Assembly: GCA_036826475.1 (NCBI GenBank)
Contig: DAISWG010000011.1
Span: forward strand, 1 to 64,000
Source of the DNA: Miltoncostaea sp036826475
GTDB lineage: Bacteria > Actinomycetota > Thermoleophilia > Miltoncostaeales > Miltoncostaeaceae
Direction: 5' to 3'
Length of the DNA stretch: 64,000 nucleotides
Below are positions 35,652 to 44,367 of this stretch, piece by piece. Each line of letters opens with the position of its first letter. Position 1 is the stretch's first letter. The translations under genes were made by a program, and so were the position numbers. The notes below the pieces were generated by a model. That model saw only the letters and a program-made list of their open reading frames with translations, did no database searches and was not told the origin of the DNA.

Positions 35652-36671
35652 ATGGCGAAGGACGCCGAGAGCCTGGAGCTGGACGCGGGCGGCCGGACGG
35701 TCGCCATCAGCAGCCCCGGGAAGGTGATGTTCCCGGAGCACGGCGAGACCAAGGCCGACCTGGCCCGGTACTACCTCGCCGTCGCCGAGCCGCTCATGCG
35801 CACCGTCCGCGACCGGCCCACGCTGCTGCAGCGCTTCCCGAACGGGGCCACCGGGAAGTCGTTCTTCCAGAAACGCATCCCCGAGTCGGCGCCCGACTGG
35901 CTGGAGACCACCACCGTCTCCACCCCCAACGGCACCACGTCGCGCGCGATCGTGATGGCCGACATCGCCCACGTCCTGTGGGCCGCGAACCAGGGGTGCC
36001 TCGGGTTCCACCCGTGGCCGTACCGCGCGCACGACCCGGAGCACGCCGACGAGCTGCGCATCGACCTCGACCCCTCCCCCGGCGTCACGTTCCCCATGGT
36101 GCAGGAGGCCGCGACCGAGGTCCGGGCGTTCCTGGGGGAGGAGGGGATCACCGCCTTCCCCAAGACCACCGGCAACCGCGGCCTGCACCTCTACGTCCGG
36201 GTCGAGCCGGGCTGGGACTCGTTCGGGGTGCGCCAGGCGGCGGTGTCGGTGGCGCGCGAGATGGAGCGCCGACGCCCCGACCTGATCACCGGGGCCTGGT
36301 GGAAGGAGGAGCGCGGGGCGCGCGTCTTCGTCGACTTCAACCAGAACGCCCCCCACAAGACCGTGTTCGGCGCGTGGTGCGTGCGCGCGCGGCCCGGGGC
36401 CCAGGTGTCGACGCCGTTCGCGTGGGACGAGCTGGACGACGTCGTCCCGGATGAGCTCTCCATCCGCACCGTCCCCGCCCGGCTGGCGGAGCGGGGCGAC
36501 CCGTGGGCGGCGATCGACGACGTCCCCCAGGCGATCGGGCCGCTCGTCGACCGCTACCGCGCCGCCCTGGCGAGGGGCATCCCCGACAACCCGTGGCCGC
36601 CCGTCTACCCGAAGATGCCGGACGAGGCGCCCCGCGTGGCCCCCAGCCGCGCGCGCAAGCCGGCGGAGTAG
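35652..36671 (+). CDS. LigD-type polymerase/primase domain protein (NHEJ)
   Basis: 339 residues. It matches the stand-alone LigD polymerase domain: SSPGKVMFPEHGETKADLARYY, FFQKRIP, the catalytic DLDPSPG, GNRGLHLYVR and VFVDFNQNAPHKT. Such enzymes add ribonucleotides or deoxynucleotides to break ends during non-homologous end joining. No ligase or Ku gene is in the window. It is followed without gap by a membrane-protein gene and then by alkylation-repair genes. Confidence 0.9.
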   Translation: MAKDAESLELDAGGRTVAISSPGKVMFPEHGETKADLARYYLAVAEPLMRTVRDRPTLLQRFPNGATGKSFFQKRIPESAPDWLETTTVSTPNGTTSRAIVMADIAHVLWAANQGCLGFHPWPYRAHDPEHADELRIDLDPSPGVTFPMVQEAATEVRAFLGEEGITAFPKTTGNRGLHLYVRVEPGWDSFGVRQAAVSVAREMERRRPDLITGAWWKEERGARVFVDFNQNAPHKTVFGAWCVRARPGAQVSTPFAWDELDDVVPDELSIRTVPARLAERGDPWAAIDDVPQAIGPLVDRYRAALARGIPDNPWPPVYPKMPDEAPRVAPSRARKPAE

Positions 36672-37364
36672 TTGAGCGAGGAGGCGCTCCGCGAGGCCGA
36701 GCGGGAGGCGATCCTCGAGGCCGCGCCGTTCGCCGTCGGGGTGGTGCTCGCGCTCACCGCGCTCGCCGTTGTGAGCGCCCACGCCGGCTGGGAGCTGTTC
36801 GACGGCGTCGGCTGGTGGCTGTGGGCGGTCACCGCCGGCGCGTGGGGGCTGCTGGCGCTGGTGCTCCTGATGGGCCTCCGCACCACCGTGGGCCCCCGGG
36901 ACGTGCGCCGCCGGCTGGTGCAGACCCTCCTCGGCGTGGCCGTGCTGATGAGCGTCGTCCAGACGGCGCTGCTCGTCGCCTCGCTCGTCAACGCCACCGA
37001 CGTCCGGGTGACCGGCCCGCAGCTGCTCATGAGCGGCGCCACCATCTGGTTCTCCAATGTCGTGGCGTTCGGGCTGACGTTCTGGACGATGGACGCCGGC
37101 GGCCCGGTGCGGCGGGCGGTGGCGCAGACGCGGACGCCGGTCGACTTCTACTTCCCCCAGGACACCGACGACCTCCGCGGACACGGATGGACGCCGCACC
37201 TGGTCGACTACCTATACGTGTCGCTCACCAACGCCATCGCGTTCAGCCCCACCGACACGATGCCGCTCAGCCGCCGCGCGAAGGGGCTCATGGGCCTCGG
37301 GGCGCTGGTGTCGGCGATCACGCTGCTGCTGGTGGCCGCCCGGGCGGTGAACATCCTCGGGTGA
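36672..37364 (+). CDS. integral membrane protein, unknown function
   Basis: 230 residues from TTG 36672, directly after the LigD stop, with GGCGGAG upstream. Five or so hydrophobic segments are visible. The C-terminal YLYVSLTNAIAFSPTDTMPLSRRAKGLMGL and VAARAVNIL are typical of a common actinobacterial membrane family I cannot name precisely (resembles DUF1345). The cytoplasmic N-terminus is acidic. Probably co-transcribed with the LigD gene; a role in repair is not implied. Confidence 0.75.
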   Translation: MSEEALREAEREAILEAAPFAVGVVLALTALAVVSAHAGWELFDGVGWWLWAVTAGAWGLLALVLLMGLRTTVGPRDVRRRLVQTLLGVAVLMSVVQTALLVASLVNATDVRVTGPQLLMSGATIWFSNVVAFGLTFWTMDAGGPVRRAVAQTRTPVDFYFPQDTDDLRGHGWTPHLVDYLYVSLTNAIAFSPTDTMPLSRRAKGLMGLGALVSAITLLLVAARAVNILG

Positions 37365-37376
37365 GAGGCTGCGGCG

Positions 37377-38318
37377 GTGCCGGACGACCCCCGTACCGCC
37401 GCGATCCTCGACGCGATCCGCGCCATCCCGAAGGGGTTCGTGCGCGCCTACTCCGACGTGGACCCCGTCGCGCCGCGGATGGTGGGGCGCATCCTCGCGA
37501 CCACCGACGCCGACGTCCCCTGGTGGCGGGTGCTCCGCGCCGACGGCTCCGTGCCGAAGGGGGCGCGCCAGCTCGACCTGCTGCGGCGCGAGCGGGTGCC
37601 GATGCGCGGCGCGCGGGTGGACATGGCCGCCGCCCGCTACCCCCCGGCGCCGCCGGGACCCCCGCCCCCCGCGCCGGCGCGGCGATGGTCGCTGCCGGCG
37701 GCGATCGACGCGGTCGCGGCCGCCGACCCGGCGATGGACGCGCTCGTCTCGCGGGCAGGACCCATCGCCCACCGCCCCACCAACCCCGACGGCCACTTCG
37801 GCGCGCTGGTGCGCTCCATCGTGTTCCAGCAGCTCGCCGGCGCGGCGGCGAGCGCCATCCACGGCCGCGTCCGCGCGCTGGTGCCCGGTCCGCTCGACGC
37901 CGCGTCGCTCGCCCGCGTGCCCGACGCCGACCTGCGGGCCGCCGGCCTGTCCGGGGCGAAGCTGGCCTCGCTGCGCGACCTGCAGGCGAAGGTGCTGGAC
38001 GGCACCGTCGCGATGGACGACGCGCCCACCCTGCCCGACGAGGAGGTCATCGCGCGGCTGGTCTCGGTGCGCGGCATCGGCCGCTGGACGGCTGAGATGT
38101 ACCTGATGTTCGAGCTGCGGCGGCCGGACGTCTGGCCGGTGGACGACCTGGGCGTGCGCCAGGGCTACGGCCTGGTGTTCGGCGTCGAGCCACCGCCGCC
38201 CGCCCGCCGTCTCGGCCCCCTCGGCGACCGCTTCCACCCATACCGCTCTGTCGCGGCGCGCTACATGTGGGAGGCCGTGGCGCTCCATCGTGCCGACGGC
38301 GGCACGGAGCTGCGCTGA
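37377..38318 (+). CDS. fusion of ATL (alkyltransferase-like) domain and AlkA-type DNA glycosylase
   Basis: 313 residues from GTG 37377. Residues 1-83 match alkyltransferase-like proteins: the MGMT active site PCHRV is replaced by PWWRV (48-52), with Trp 49 in the Cys position, so it can bind but not repair O6-alkylguanine. A Pro-rich linker (about 89-104) joins to an HhH-GPD glycosylase: VFQQLAGAAASAIHGR, the hairpin LVSVRGIGRWTAEMYL and catalytic Asp (about 257) in PVDDLGV. It should excise 3-alkyladenine. The fusion could couple damage recognition to excision. Confidence 0.85.
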   Translation: MPDDPRTAAILDAIRAIPKGFVRAYSDVDPVAPRMVGRILATTDADVPWWRVLRADGSVPKGARQLDLLRRERVPMRGARVDMAAARYPPAPPGPPPPAPARRWSLPAAIDAVAAADPAMDALVSRAGPIAHRPTNPDGHFGALVRSIVFQQLAGAAASAIHGRVRALVPGPLDAASLARVPDADLRAAGLSGAKLASLRDLQAKVLDGTVAMDDAPTLPDEEVIARLVSVRGIGRWTAEMYLMFELRRPDVWPVDDLGVRQGYGLVFGVEPPPPARRLGPLGDRFHPYRSVAARYMWEAVALHRADGGTELR

Positions 38319-38788
38319 TGCCGCGACGGAGTGCGGGTCTGCTGCTGTGGCGGGCCGGGCCGGACGGCATCGAGGTGCTGATCGGCCACATGGGCGGCCC
38401 GTTCTGGGCGCGGAAGGATGACGGCGCGTGGTCGATCCCGAAGGGCGAGTACGACGACGGCGAGGATCCCCTCGCCGCGGCGCTGCGGGAGTTCGCGGAG
38501 GAGCTCGGCGCCCCGCCGCCCGAGGGCGACGACGTCCCGCTGGGGGAGTTCCGCCAGTCCAACGGCAAGGTCGTCACGGTCTTCGCACGGGAGGGCGACT
38601 TCGACGCGTCGGAGATCCACGGCGACACGTTCGAGATGGAGTGGCCGCCGCGCTCCGGCCGCACCGCCACCTTCCCCGAGATCGACCGCGCCGCGTGGAT
38701 GACGCTCGACGCGGCGCGGCCGAAGCTCGTGGCGGGTCAGATCCCGGCGCTCGACGCGCTGGCCGCCGCCGCCGGCGGCGGCGGCTGA
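38318..38788 (+). CDS. NUDIX hydrolase
   Basis: 156 residues; the ATG shares one base with the upstream stop (TGATG). The Nudix box is complete in GEYDDGEDPLAAALREFAEELG. The N-terminal SAGLLLWRAGPDGIEVLIGHMGGPFW and the SIPKG before the box resemble the subgroup that acts on diadenosine polyphosphates or related nucleotides. Its coupling to a DNA-repair gene suggests nucleotide-pool or alkylation housekeeping, which is inference. Confidence 0.9.
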   Translation: MPRRSAGLLLWRAGPDGIEVLIGHMGGPFWARKDDGAWSIPKGEYDDGEDPLAAALREFAEELGAPPPEGDDVPLGEFRQSNGKVVTVFAREGDFDASEIHGDTFEMEWPPRSGRTATFPEIDRAAWMTLDAARPKLVAGQIPALDALAAAAGGGG

Positions 38789-38789
38789 C

Positions 38790-39617
38790 TCACCCCCGCG
38801 CGGCGGCGATCATCGCAATGATGCCGCGGAAGCCGAGGCCCTCCGACGCCGCCGCCATGTCGCCGTCGGCCAGCTGTGCCGCAGCGCGCCGGAGGTCCGC
38901 CATCACCCGCCCGTAGAGGGCGGCCCCCAGGCTGATGCGCTTCACACCGGCCGCCTGCAGCTCCGCCACCGGCACCGGCCCCTCCATGGTGCCGACCACC
39001 ACGTTGACGGGCTTCGGCGCGACCGCCCGCACGATCGCCACGACGTCCGCCATCGTCGGGGGGAAGGGCGCGTAGAGGACGTCGGCGCCGGCCTCGGCGA
39101 AGGCCGTGAGGCGCCGGATGGTGTCGTCGATGTCGTGACGCCCGTGGACGTGGTTGTCGGTGCGCCCCGTCAGGACGATCCGGCCCGCCGCCACCCGCGC
39201 CGCGGCGGCGACCCGCGCGACGGCGTCGTCGAAGTCCCGGATCGGCGCCTCAGGGTCGCCCGAGGTGTCCTCCACGCCGATCCCCGCGAGCCCGGCGCCG
39301 ATCGCCGCCTCCACGGTGGCGGCGACGGCGTCGGGCGTGTCGCCGTATCCGTCCTCGAAGTCGCCGTTGACCGGCAGACCGGTCACGTCGCCCAACAGGA
39401 CCGCGTGCGCCAGGTGCTCGTCCCGGCTCACGGCGTGGCGCCCGTCGATGCGCCCCAGGGACGCCGCATGAGCCGCGGAGGACGTGCCGATCGCCTCGAA
39501 GCCGGCCTCCTTCAGCAGCAGGGCGGAGACGGCGTCCCAGGCGTTCGGCATCACGAACCCCCCGGGCCGGGTGTGGAGCTCGAGGAAGCGCTCATAGCGC
39601 TCGGGCTGCGGCGTCAC
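38790..39617 (-). CDS. isocitrate lyase / PEP mutase family enzyme
   Basis: 275 residues from GTG 39617 with AGGAGGAG upstream. A TIM barrel of the PEP-mutase superfamily is indicated by VMPNAWDAVSALLLKEAGFEAIGTSSAAHA, NGDFEDGYGDTP (metal-binding acidic residues), GVEDTSGD and LTGRTDN. The usual lyase cysteine motif KKCGH is not present, so it is of the oxaloacetate-decarboxylase or phosphonopyruvate type and its exact reaction is unknown. The 5' end overlaps the MFS gene end by 26 bp. Confidence 0.85.
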   Translation of the reverse strand: MTPQPERYERFLELHTRPGGFVMPNAWDAVSALLLKEAGFEAIGTSSAAHAASLGRIDGRHAVSRDEHLAHAVLLGDVTGLPVNGDFEDGYGDTPDAVAATVEAAIGAGLAGIGVEDTSGDPEAPIRDFDDAVARVAAAARVAAGRIVLTGRTDNHVHGRHDIDDTIRRLTAFAEAGADVLYAPFPPTMADVVAIVRAVAPKPVNVVVGTMEGPVPVAELQAAGVKRISLGAALYGRVMADLRRAAAQLADGDMAAASEGLGFRGIIAMIAAARG

Positions 39618-41028
39618 CGGTCGTCTCCTCCTGGGGTTCCAGGACGGAGGATGCCCGACGGCGGCCCGGCAGGGCCGCGCCCGCCACCGCGGCCAGGACC
39701 CCCAGGCCGGTCGACAGCCACAGCGCGCCGGCGACGCCGTCGGCGAAGCCGGCCGGAGTCGCGTCGCTGCCGGTCGCCGCGAACACCGCCACGGCGGTCG
39801 CGATGCCGAACACGCCACCCAGCTCGCGCATCGTGCTGTTGACGCCGGCGGCGGTGCCGATCGCCTCGGGCGGGACGGCGCTCACCACCGAGTTCTGCGC
39901 CGACGGGAAGCACATCGAGATGCCGACCCCCGCCACGATCAGCGGGGCGATCATCGCCGTGTACCCCGCGCCGCGCTCAGCGAGGAGGGCCAGGCACGCC
40001 ATGCCGCCGGCGTGCAGCAGCGTCCCCGCCACCAGGAACGGGCGCTCGCCGAAGCGGTCCACGAGCACGCCCGCGACCGGCGCCACCACGAACAGGGTGC
40101 CCGTCCACGGCAGCAGGCGCAGGCCGGCCTCGAGGGGCCCGGATCCGAGGGCGGCCTGCATGTACTGGGCGAGGAAGAACACGGCGCAGAACAGCGACGC
40201 GACGGCGAGGAAGATCGCCGCGTTGCCCGCCGAGAACGCGCGGGCGCGGAAGAAGCCGAGCGGCACCATCGGCGCCGGCGCCCGCCACTCCCAGCCCACG
40301 AACAGCCCCAGCAGGACGGCCCCGGCGGCCAGGGCGCCGGTCACCTCGACGCTCCCCCAGCCCGCGGCGTCGCCGCGCACCAGGCCCCACACCACGCCGA
40401 GCACGCCCGCCGACACCAGACCCAGGCCGAGGGGATCGAGCCGCCCGCGGGGCCCGCGGCTCTCGGCCATGCCCAGCAGCGCGACCGGCACCAGGGCCAG
40501 GCCGATCGGCACGTTCAGCCAGAAGATCCAGTGCCAGTCGAGCGACTCGGCGACGGCGCCGCCGACGAGCGGGCCGCTGGCCACCGCCAGGCCGGTCACG
40601 GAGAAGTAGATCCCGAGCGCCATGCCGCGGCGCTCCGGGGGGTACGCGGCGCTGACGAGCGTGAACGACAGCGTCATGATCGCGGCGGCGCCGACCCCCT
40701 GGACCGCGCGGGCGGCGATGAGCGCCCCCGCCGACGTGGACAGCGCGCACGCCGCGGAGGCGGCGGTGAACAGGGCCACCCCGCCCGCGAAGGCGCGGCG
40801 GCGGCCGATGCGGTCGCCGATCACGGCGGCCGTCATGAGCAGGACCGCGAACGTCAGGTTGAACGCGTTGACGGTCCATTCGAGCTGCGCGAGGGATGCG
40901 CCCAGGTCCTCGCGGATGGTGGTGAGCGCCGTGGTCACCACGAGCGTGTCGAGCGCCGCCATGAAGCTGGCGACGGACGCGATGGCCAGCACGGCGGCGG
41001 CGCGGCGGTGCGTCGCTGGATGGGGCAC
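39592..41028 (-). CDS. MFS drug-exporter (DHA2, 14 segments)
   Basis: 478 residues from GTG 41028 with GGGAGG upstream. Fourteen hydrophobic segments and the DHA2 motifs are present: ASFMAALDTLVVTTAL (motif D1-like), GDRIGRRRAF (motif A) and GIYFSVTGLAVASGPLVGGAV (motif C of antiporters). It likely extrudes hydrophobic compounds in exchange for protons. It is upstream of, and overlaps, the PEP mutase-family gene, and lies 57 bp after the ECF sigma gene on the same strand. Confidence 0.88.
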   Translation of the reverse strand: MPHPATHRRAAAVLAIASVASFMAALDTLVVTTALTTIREDLGASLAQLEWTVNAFNLTFAVLLMTAAVIGDRIGRRRAFAGGVALFTAASAACALSTSAGALIAARAVQGVGAAAIMTLSFTLVSAAYPPERRGMALGIYFSVTGLAVASGPLVGGAVAESLDWHWIFWLNVPIGLALVPVALLGMAESRGPRGRLDPLGLGLVSAGVLGVVWGLVRGDAAGWGSVEVTGALAAGAVLLGLFVGWEWRAPAPMVPLGFFRARAFSAGNAAIFLAVASLFCAVFFLAQYMQAALGSGPLEAGLRLLPWTGTLFVVAPVAGVLVDRFGERPFLVAGTLLHAGGMACLALLAERGAGYTAMIAPLIVAGVGISMCFPSAQNSVVSAVPPEAIGTAAGVNSTMRELGGVFGIATAVAVFAATGSDATPAGFADGVAGALWLSTGLGVLAAVAGAALPGRRRASSVLEPQEETTGDAAARAL

Positions 41029-41085
41029 GGGAGCCTCCCGGTCGTTTCCCCATCCGATCCGGCTCGGGGGCCGGATCCATCGTGG

Positions 41086-42117
41086 TCAGTCCGGAGGCTG
41101 GTCCCCTGCGACCCGCGCGACGAGCGCCGGGTCCAGGAACGCCACGACCTCGGCCACGCGACCGTCGGGCGCGAGCGTCAGCACCTCGACGGCGTGGGGC
41201 GCCCAGCCGCCGCCGGGTCCCGGGTGGCTCGCCACGAACGCGAGCTGGCCGTTGAAGGTCGCCGGCCGCGTACGCCAGCGCCGCCCCGGGGCGAACGGGC
41301 GGCGGAGCAGGAACGCGCGGATGTCGTCGCGGCCGCGGTACCAGGTGGGGGTGGGCGGCATCGCGTAGGCGGCGTCGTCCACGAGCATCGCGACCAGTCC
41401 GTCGACGTCGCCCTCGTCCCACGCCCGCACCCAGCGGGCCACCGTGTCGCGCACGGCGGCGTCGCCGACGGCGCGCAGCACGGCCTGCTGGCTCCGCTCG
41501 GGCAGCGCATCGGCGGCCGTCGCGCGGGCGCGCTGGAGGGCGCTGTGGATGGCGGCCGGCGTGGCGCCGAGGGCCTCGGCGATCTCGGCGGGGGCGTAGC
41601 CGAGCACGTCGCGCATCAGCAGCGCGGCGCGCTGGCGCGGCGGCAATCCCTGGAGGGCCGCGACGAAGGCAAGCTCCACCGCCTCGCGCTCCTCGTAGCG
41701 CGCCTCCGGCGATGCGGCGCCGTCGCCGACCGCGGCCAGGGCGTCCGGCAGCGGCTCGATCCAGAGCCGCTCGACGGGCGGCGGCGCCAGCGGCGCCGCC
41801 GGATAGGCGGCGGCGGTGTGGCCCACGGGCAGCGTCGGATGGGGGCGCCGCTCGAGGGCGCGCAGGCAGACGTTGGTGGCGATCCGGTGGAGCCACGTGC
41901 CGAGCGCGCTGCGGCCGCCGAACCGGGGCAGCCCCCGCCACGCGCGGACCAGGGTCTCCTGGAGCGCATCCTCGGCGTCCTGGAGCGAGCCGAGCATCCG
42001 GTAGCAGTGGACGAGGAGCGGACCGCGCTGCGGGGCCACCAGGCGCTCGAAGGCGCCGGCGTCGCCGCGGCGGGCGGCGGGGAGCGGGTCGTCGGAGGCG
42101 TTCACGGTGATGGTCAT
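41086..42117 (-). CDS. ECF sigma factor with C-terminal SnoaL-like domain
   Basis: 343 residues from ATG 42117. Region 2 is visible as PLLVHCYRMLGSLQDAEDALQETLVRAWRG, and region 4 as LPPRQRAALLMRDVLGYAPAEIAEALGATPAAIHSALQRAR. A SnoaL-like domain (about 225-335, WVRAWDEGDVDGLVAMLVDDAAYAMPP) follows. ECF factors of this type lack an anti-sigma gene and are controlled by the C-terminal domain. None is adjacent here. The neighbouring MFS gene or the divergent DUF1254 gene could be targets. Confidence 0.9.
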   Translation of the reverse strand: MTITVNASDDPLPAARRGDAGAFERLVAPQRGPLLVHCYRMLGSLQDAEDALQETLVRAWRGLPRFGGRSALGTWLHRIATNVCLRALERRPHPTLPVGHTAAAYPAAPLAPPPVERLWIEPLPDALAAVGDGAASPEARYEEREAVELAFVAALQGLPPRQRAALLMRDVLGYAPAEIAEALGATPAAIHSALQRARATAADALPERSQQAVLRAVGDAAVRDTVARWVRAWDEGDVDGLVAMLVDDAAYAMPPTPTWYRGRDDIRAFLLRRPFAPGRRWRTRPATFNGQLAFVASHPGPGGGWAPHAVEVLTLAPDGRVAEVVAFLDPALVARVAGDQPPD

Positions 42118-42234
42118 GTCCCTACTGACCCGCGGCGGACCCCGGATCCATCGGTCCCCCCCCGCGACCGCCGGTGCGCGACTCATCCCGAGGGGACGAT
42201 GCGTGGCACTCATCGCGCTGACAGCCTCGCCCAC

Positions 42235-43560
42235 ATGACCGACGATCCGCTCGTCGCGCTCGCCGCCGACGCCTTCATCTACGGGTACCCCCTCGTCTAC
42301 GACATCGGGGAGGTCGCGCGCATCGCGCGCCACGGCCTCGGCGCCGTGCCGCCGACCCCGCTCAACAGCTTCGGCCACGCCCGCGCCCTCGCGGGACCGG
42401 ACGAGACGTTCGTGTCCATCAACAACGACACCCTCTACTCGATCGCCAACGTCGACGCGAGCGGCGGGCCCATCCGCCTCGAGGTGCCCGACGCCGCCGG
42501 CCGCTACTACGTGATGCAGTTCGTCGACGCGTGGACGAACAACTTCGCCTACGTCGGCCACCGGGCCACCGGGACGGGAGCCGCGAGCTTCCTGCTGGTC
42601 CCGCCGGGCTGGGAGGGCGACCCGCCCGCCGATGCCACCGTGATCCGCCTGCCCACCGCGGTCGCGTCGATCGTGGGGCGCTGGGCGGTCGACGGCGACG
42701 ACGACCTGCCCGCCGTGCACGCGCTGCAGGACGCCCTGACGCTGACGCCCACCGCGCCGGGCGACGGATTGCCCCTGCCCGCGCCGGGCGTGTCGGACGA
42801 CCTGGGGTTCTGGGAGGAGCTGCGCGTGCTGATGCGGGCGTTCCCGCCCGCCGCGCGGGACCAGGCCCACCAGGAGCGCTTCGCGCCGCTCGGGCTGCTG
42901 GCGCCCGAGTCGGAGTACCCCATGCCGGGGCCCGCCCTGCACGCGGCCCTCACCGAGGGCCTGGTGGCGGGGCGCGCCCGGCTGGAGGCCGCGCTGAAGG
43001 GCGGCGGCTTCGGCATGCAGAACGGCTGGGTGCTGACGTACCACGTCTTCGACTACAACCTCGACTTCTTCGAGGTGGGGGCGCTCGACGACGACGCCTG
43101 GAAGCTCCCCGACGACGGGGCGCGCCACCTGCAGCGCGCGGCGGCGGCCCGAGGTGGGCTGTGGGGCAACCACGGCTACGAGGCCGCGTACGCCATGGTC
43201 TACGTCGACGGCGACGGCGCGCCGCTGGACGGGGCGAACCGCTACGAGCTGCGCTTCGCCCAGGAGCCGCCGAACGGGGCCTTCTGGTCGGTGACCATGT
43301 ACGACGCGCAGGACTTCCACCTCGTCGCCAACCCCATCGACCGCTACTCGATCGGCGACCGGACGCGGGGCCTGGAGCGCGGCGCCGACGGGTCGCTCAC
43401 GATCACGATGTCGCACGAGGAGCCGGGCACGCCGGAGGGGCGGGCCAACTGGCTGCCCGCCCCCGCCGGCCGGTTCCGCCCGCTGCTGCGGATCTACGAG
43501 CCGGGCGACGCCGTGCTCGACGGCGCCTACGAGCTGCCGCCGGTCGTGCGCCTGGACTGA
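42235..43560 (+). CDS. DUF1254/DUF1214 domain protein
   Basis: 441 residues from ATG 42235; ATG 42199 is in frame too and has GAGGGG close upstream. Residues about 1-130 match DUF1254 (AFIYGYPLVYDIGEVAR, INNDTLYSIANVDAS, YYVMQFVDAWTNNFAYVG) and about 315-440 match DUF1214 (PLDGANRYELRFAQEPPNGAFWSVTMYDAQ). No signal peptide is seen. Biochemical role unknown. Divergent from the ECF sigma gene across 117 bp. Confidence 0.87.
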   Translation: MTDDPLVALAADAFIYGYPLVYDIGEVARIARHGLGAVPPTPLNSFGHARALAGPDETFVSINNDTLYSIANVDASGGPIRLEVPDAAGRYYVMQFVDAWTNNFAYVGHRATGTGAASFLLVPPGWEGDPPADATVIRLPTAVASIVGRWAVDGDDDLPAVHALQDALTLTPTAPGDGLPLPAPGVSDDLGFWEELRVLMRAFPPAARDQAHQERFAPLGLLAPESEYPMPGPALHAALTEGLVAGRARLEAALKGGGFGMQNGWVLTYHVFDYNLDFFEVGALDDDAWKLPDDGARHLQRAAAARGGLWGNHGYEAAYAMVYVDGDGAPLDGANRYELRFAQEPPNGAFWSVTMYDAQDFHLVANPIDRYSIGDRTRGLERGADGSLTITMSHEEPGTPEGRANWLPAPAGRFRPLLRIYEPGDAVLDGAYELPPVVRLD

Positions 43561-43582
43561 GGCGCACGACCGGGGCGGGGCG

Positions 43583-43615
43583 GGGCGGGGGGCGGCCGGT
43601 CCCGTCCCCCCGCCC
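43583..43615. terminator. strong hairpin between convergent DUF1254 and ABC-2 permease genes
   Basis: Perfect 10-bp stem GGGCGGGGGG/CCCCCCGCCC with a 13-base loop, preceded by two more GGGGC units. It lies 22 bp after the DUF1254 stop and 20 bp before the permease stop, consistent with a two-way terminator. Confidence 0.65.
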
Positions 43616-43635
43616 GATCCGGGGCGCGTGCCCCG

Positions 43636-44367
43636 CTAGGCGGTGCGGCGCCGCAGCGTCGCCGCCGCCAGGGCCAGCGCCGCCACCGCGGAGCCGGCCA
43701 CGACCAGCACGTCCACCATCAGGTCACCCGTCCAGGAGGACGAGGTCGACACGTGGCTGAGGCCGTCGTAGGCGTAGGTCATCGGAAGGGCGTCGGAGAT
43801 CCAGCGCAGCCCGTCGGACATCTCGGCCCGTGCGGCGAACAGGCCGCAGAGCACGATCTGGGGGAGCAGGAAGGCCGGCATGAACTGCACCGCCTGGAAC
43901 TCGCTCGACGCGAACGCCGAGGCCAGGAGGCCGAGCGCCATGCCGAGCACCGCGTTCAGGACCGCGAACGCGATGGCGAGCGGGACCGAGCCGGCCACGT
44001 CGAGGCCGAGCAGGCCGATGGCGACCGTGGAGACGGCGACCGCCTGGACCGTCGCCACCGCGGCGAACGCGAGGCCGTAACCGAGCAGGATGTCCAGCTT
44101 CGACGAGGGGAGCGTCATGAGGCGCTCGAGCGTGCCGGAGCTGCGCTCCCGGAGCATCGCGATCGACGTGATCAGGAACATGATGACGAGGGGGAAGATG
44201 CCGACGAGGGGCAGGCCGATCCGGGCCCACGTGTCGTCGCCGACGACGTACTTGATGAGGGTCACCAGGACGCACGGGATCACGATGATCATCCCGAGCG
44301 TGCGGTGATCACGACGGAGCTGGGTCAGCACCCGGCCGGCCGTGGCGAATGTGAGCGAGAGGTTCAT
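43636..44367 (-). CDS. ABC-2 type transporter permease
   Basis: 243 residues from ATG 44367. Six hydrophobic segments with the ABC-2 pattern: LGMIIVIPCVLVTLIKYV near the start, LRERSSGTLERLMTLP (cytoplasmic coupling region), FASSEFQAVQFMPAFLLPQIVLCGLF and a C-terminal segment before LRRRTA. With the overlapping ATPase gene it forms a drug or lipid exporter. The overlap is ATGA type. Confidence 0.9.
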   Translation of the reverse strand: MNLSLTFATAGRVLTQLRRDHRTLGMIIVIPCVLVTLIKYVVGDDTWARIGLPLVGIFPLVIMFLITSIAMLRERSSGTLERLMTLPSSKLDILLGYGLAFAAVATVQAVAVSTVAIGLLGLDVAGSVPLAIAFAVLNAVLGMALGLLASAFASSEFQAVQFMPAFLLPQIVLCGLFAARAEMSDGLRWISDALPMTYAYDGLSHVSTSSSWTGDLMVDVLVVAGSAVAALALAAATLRRRTA

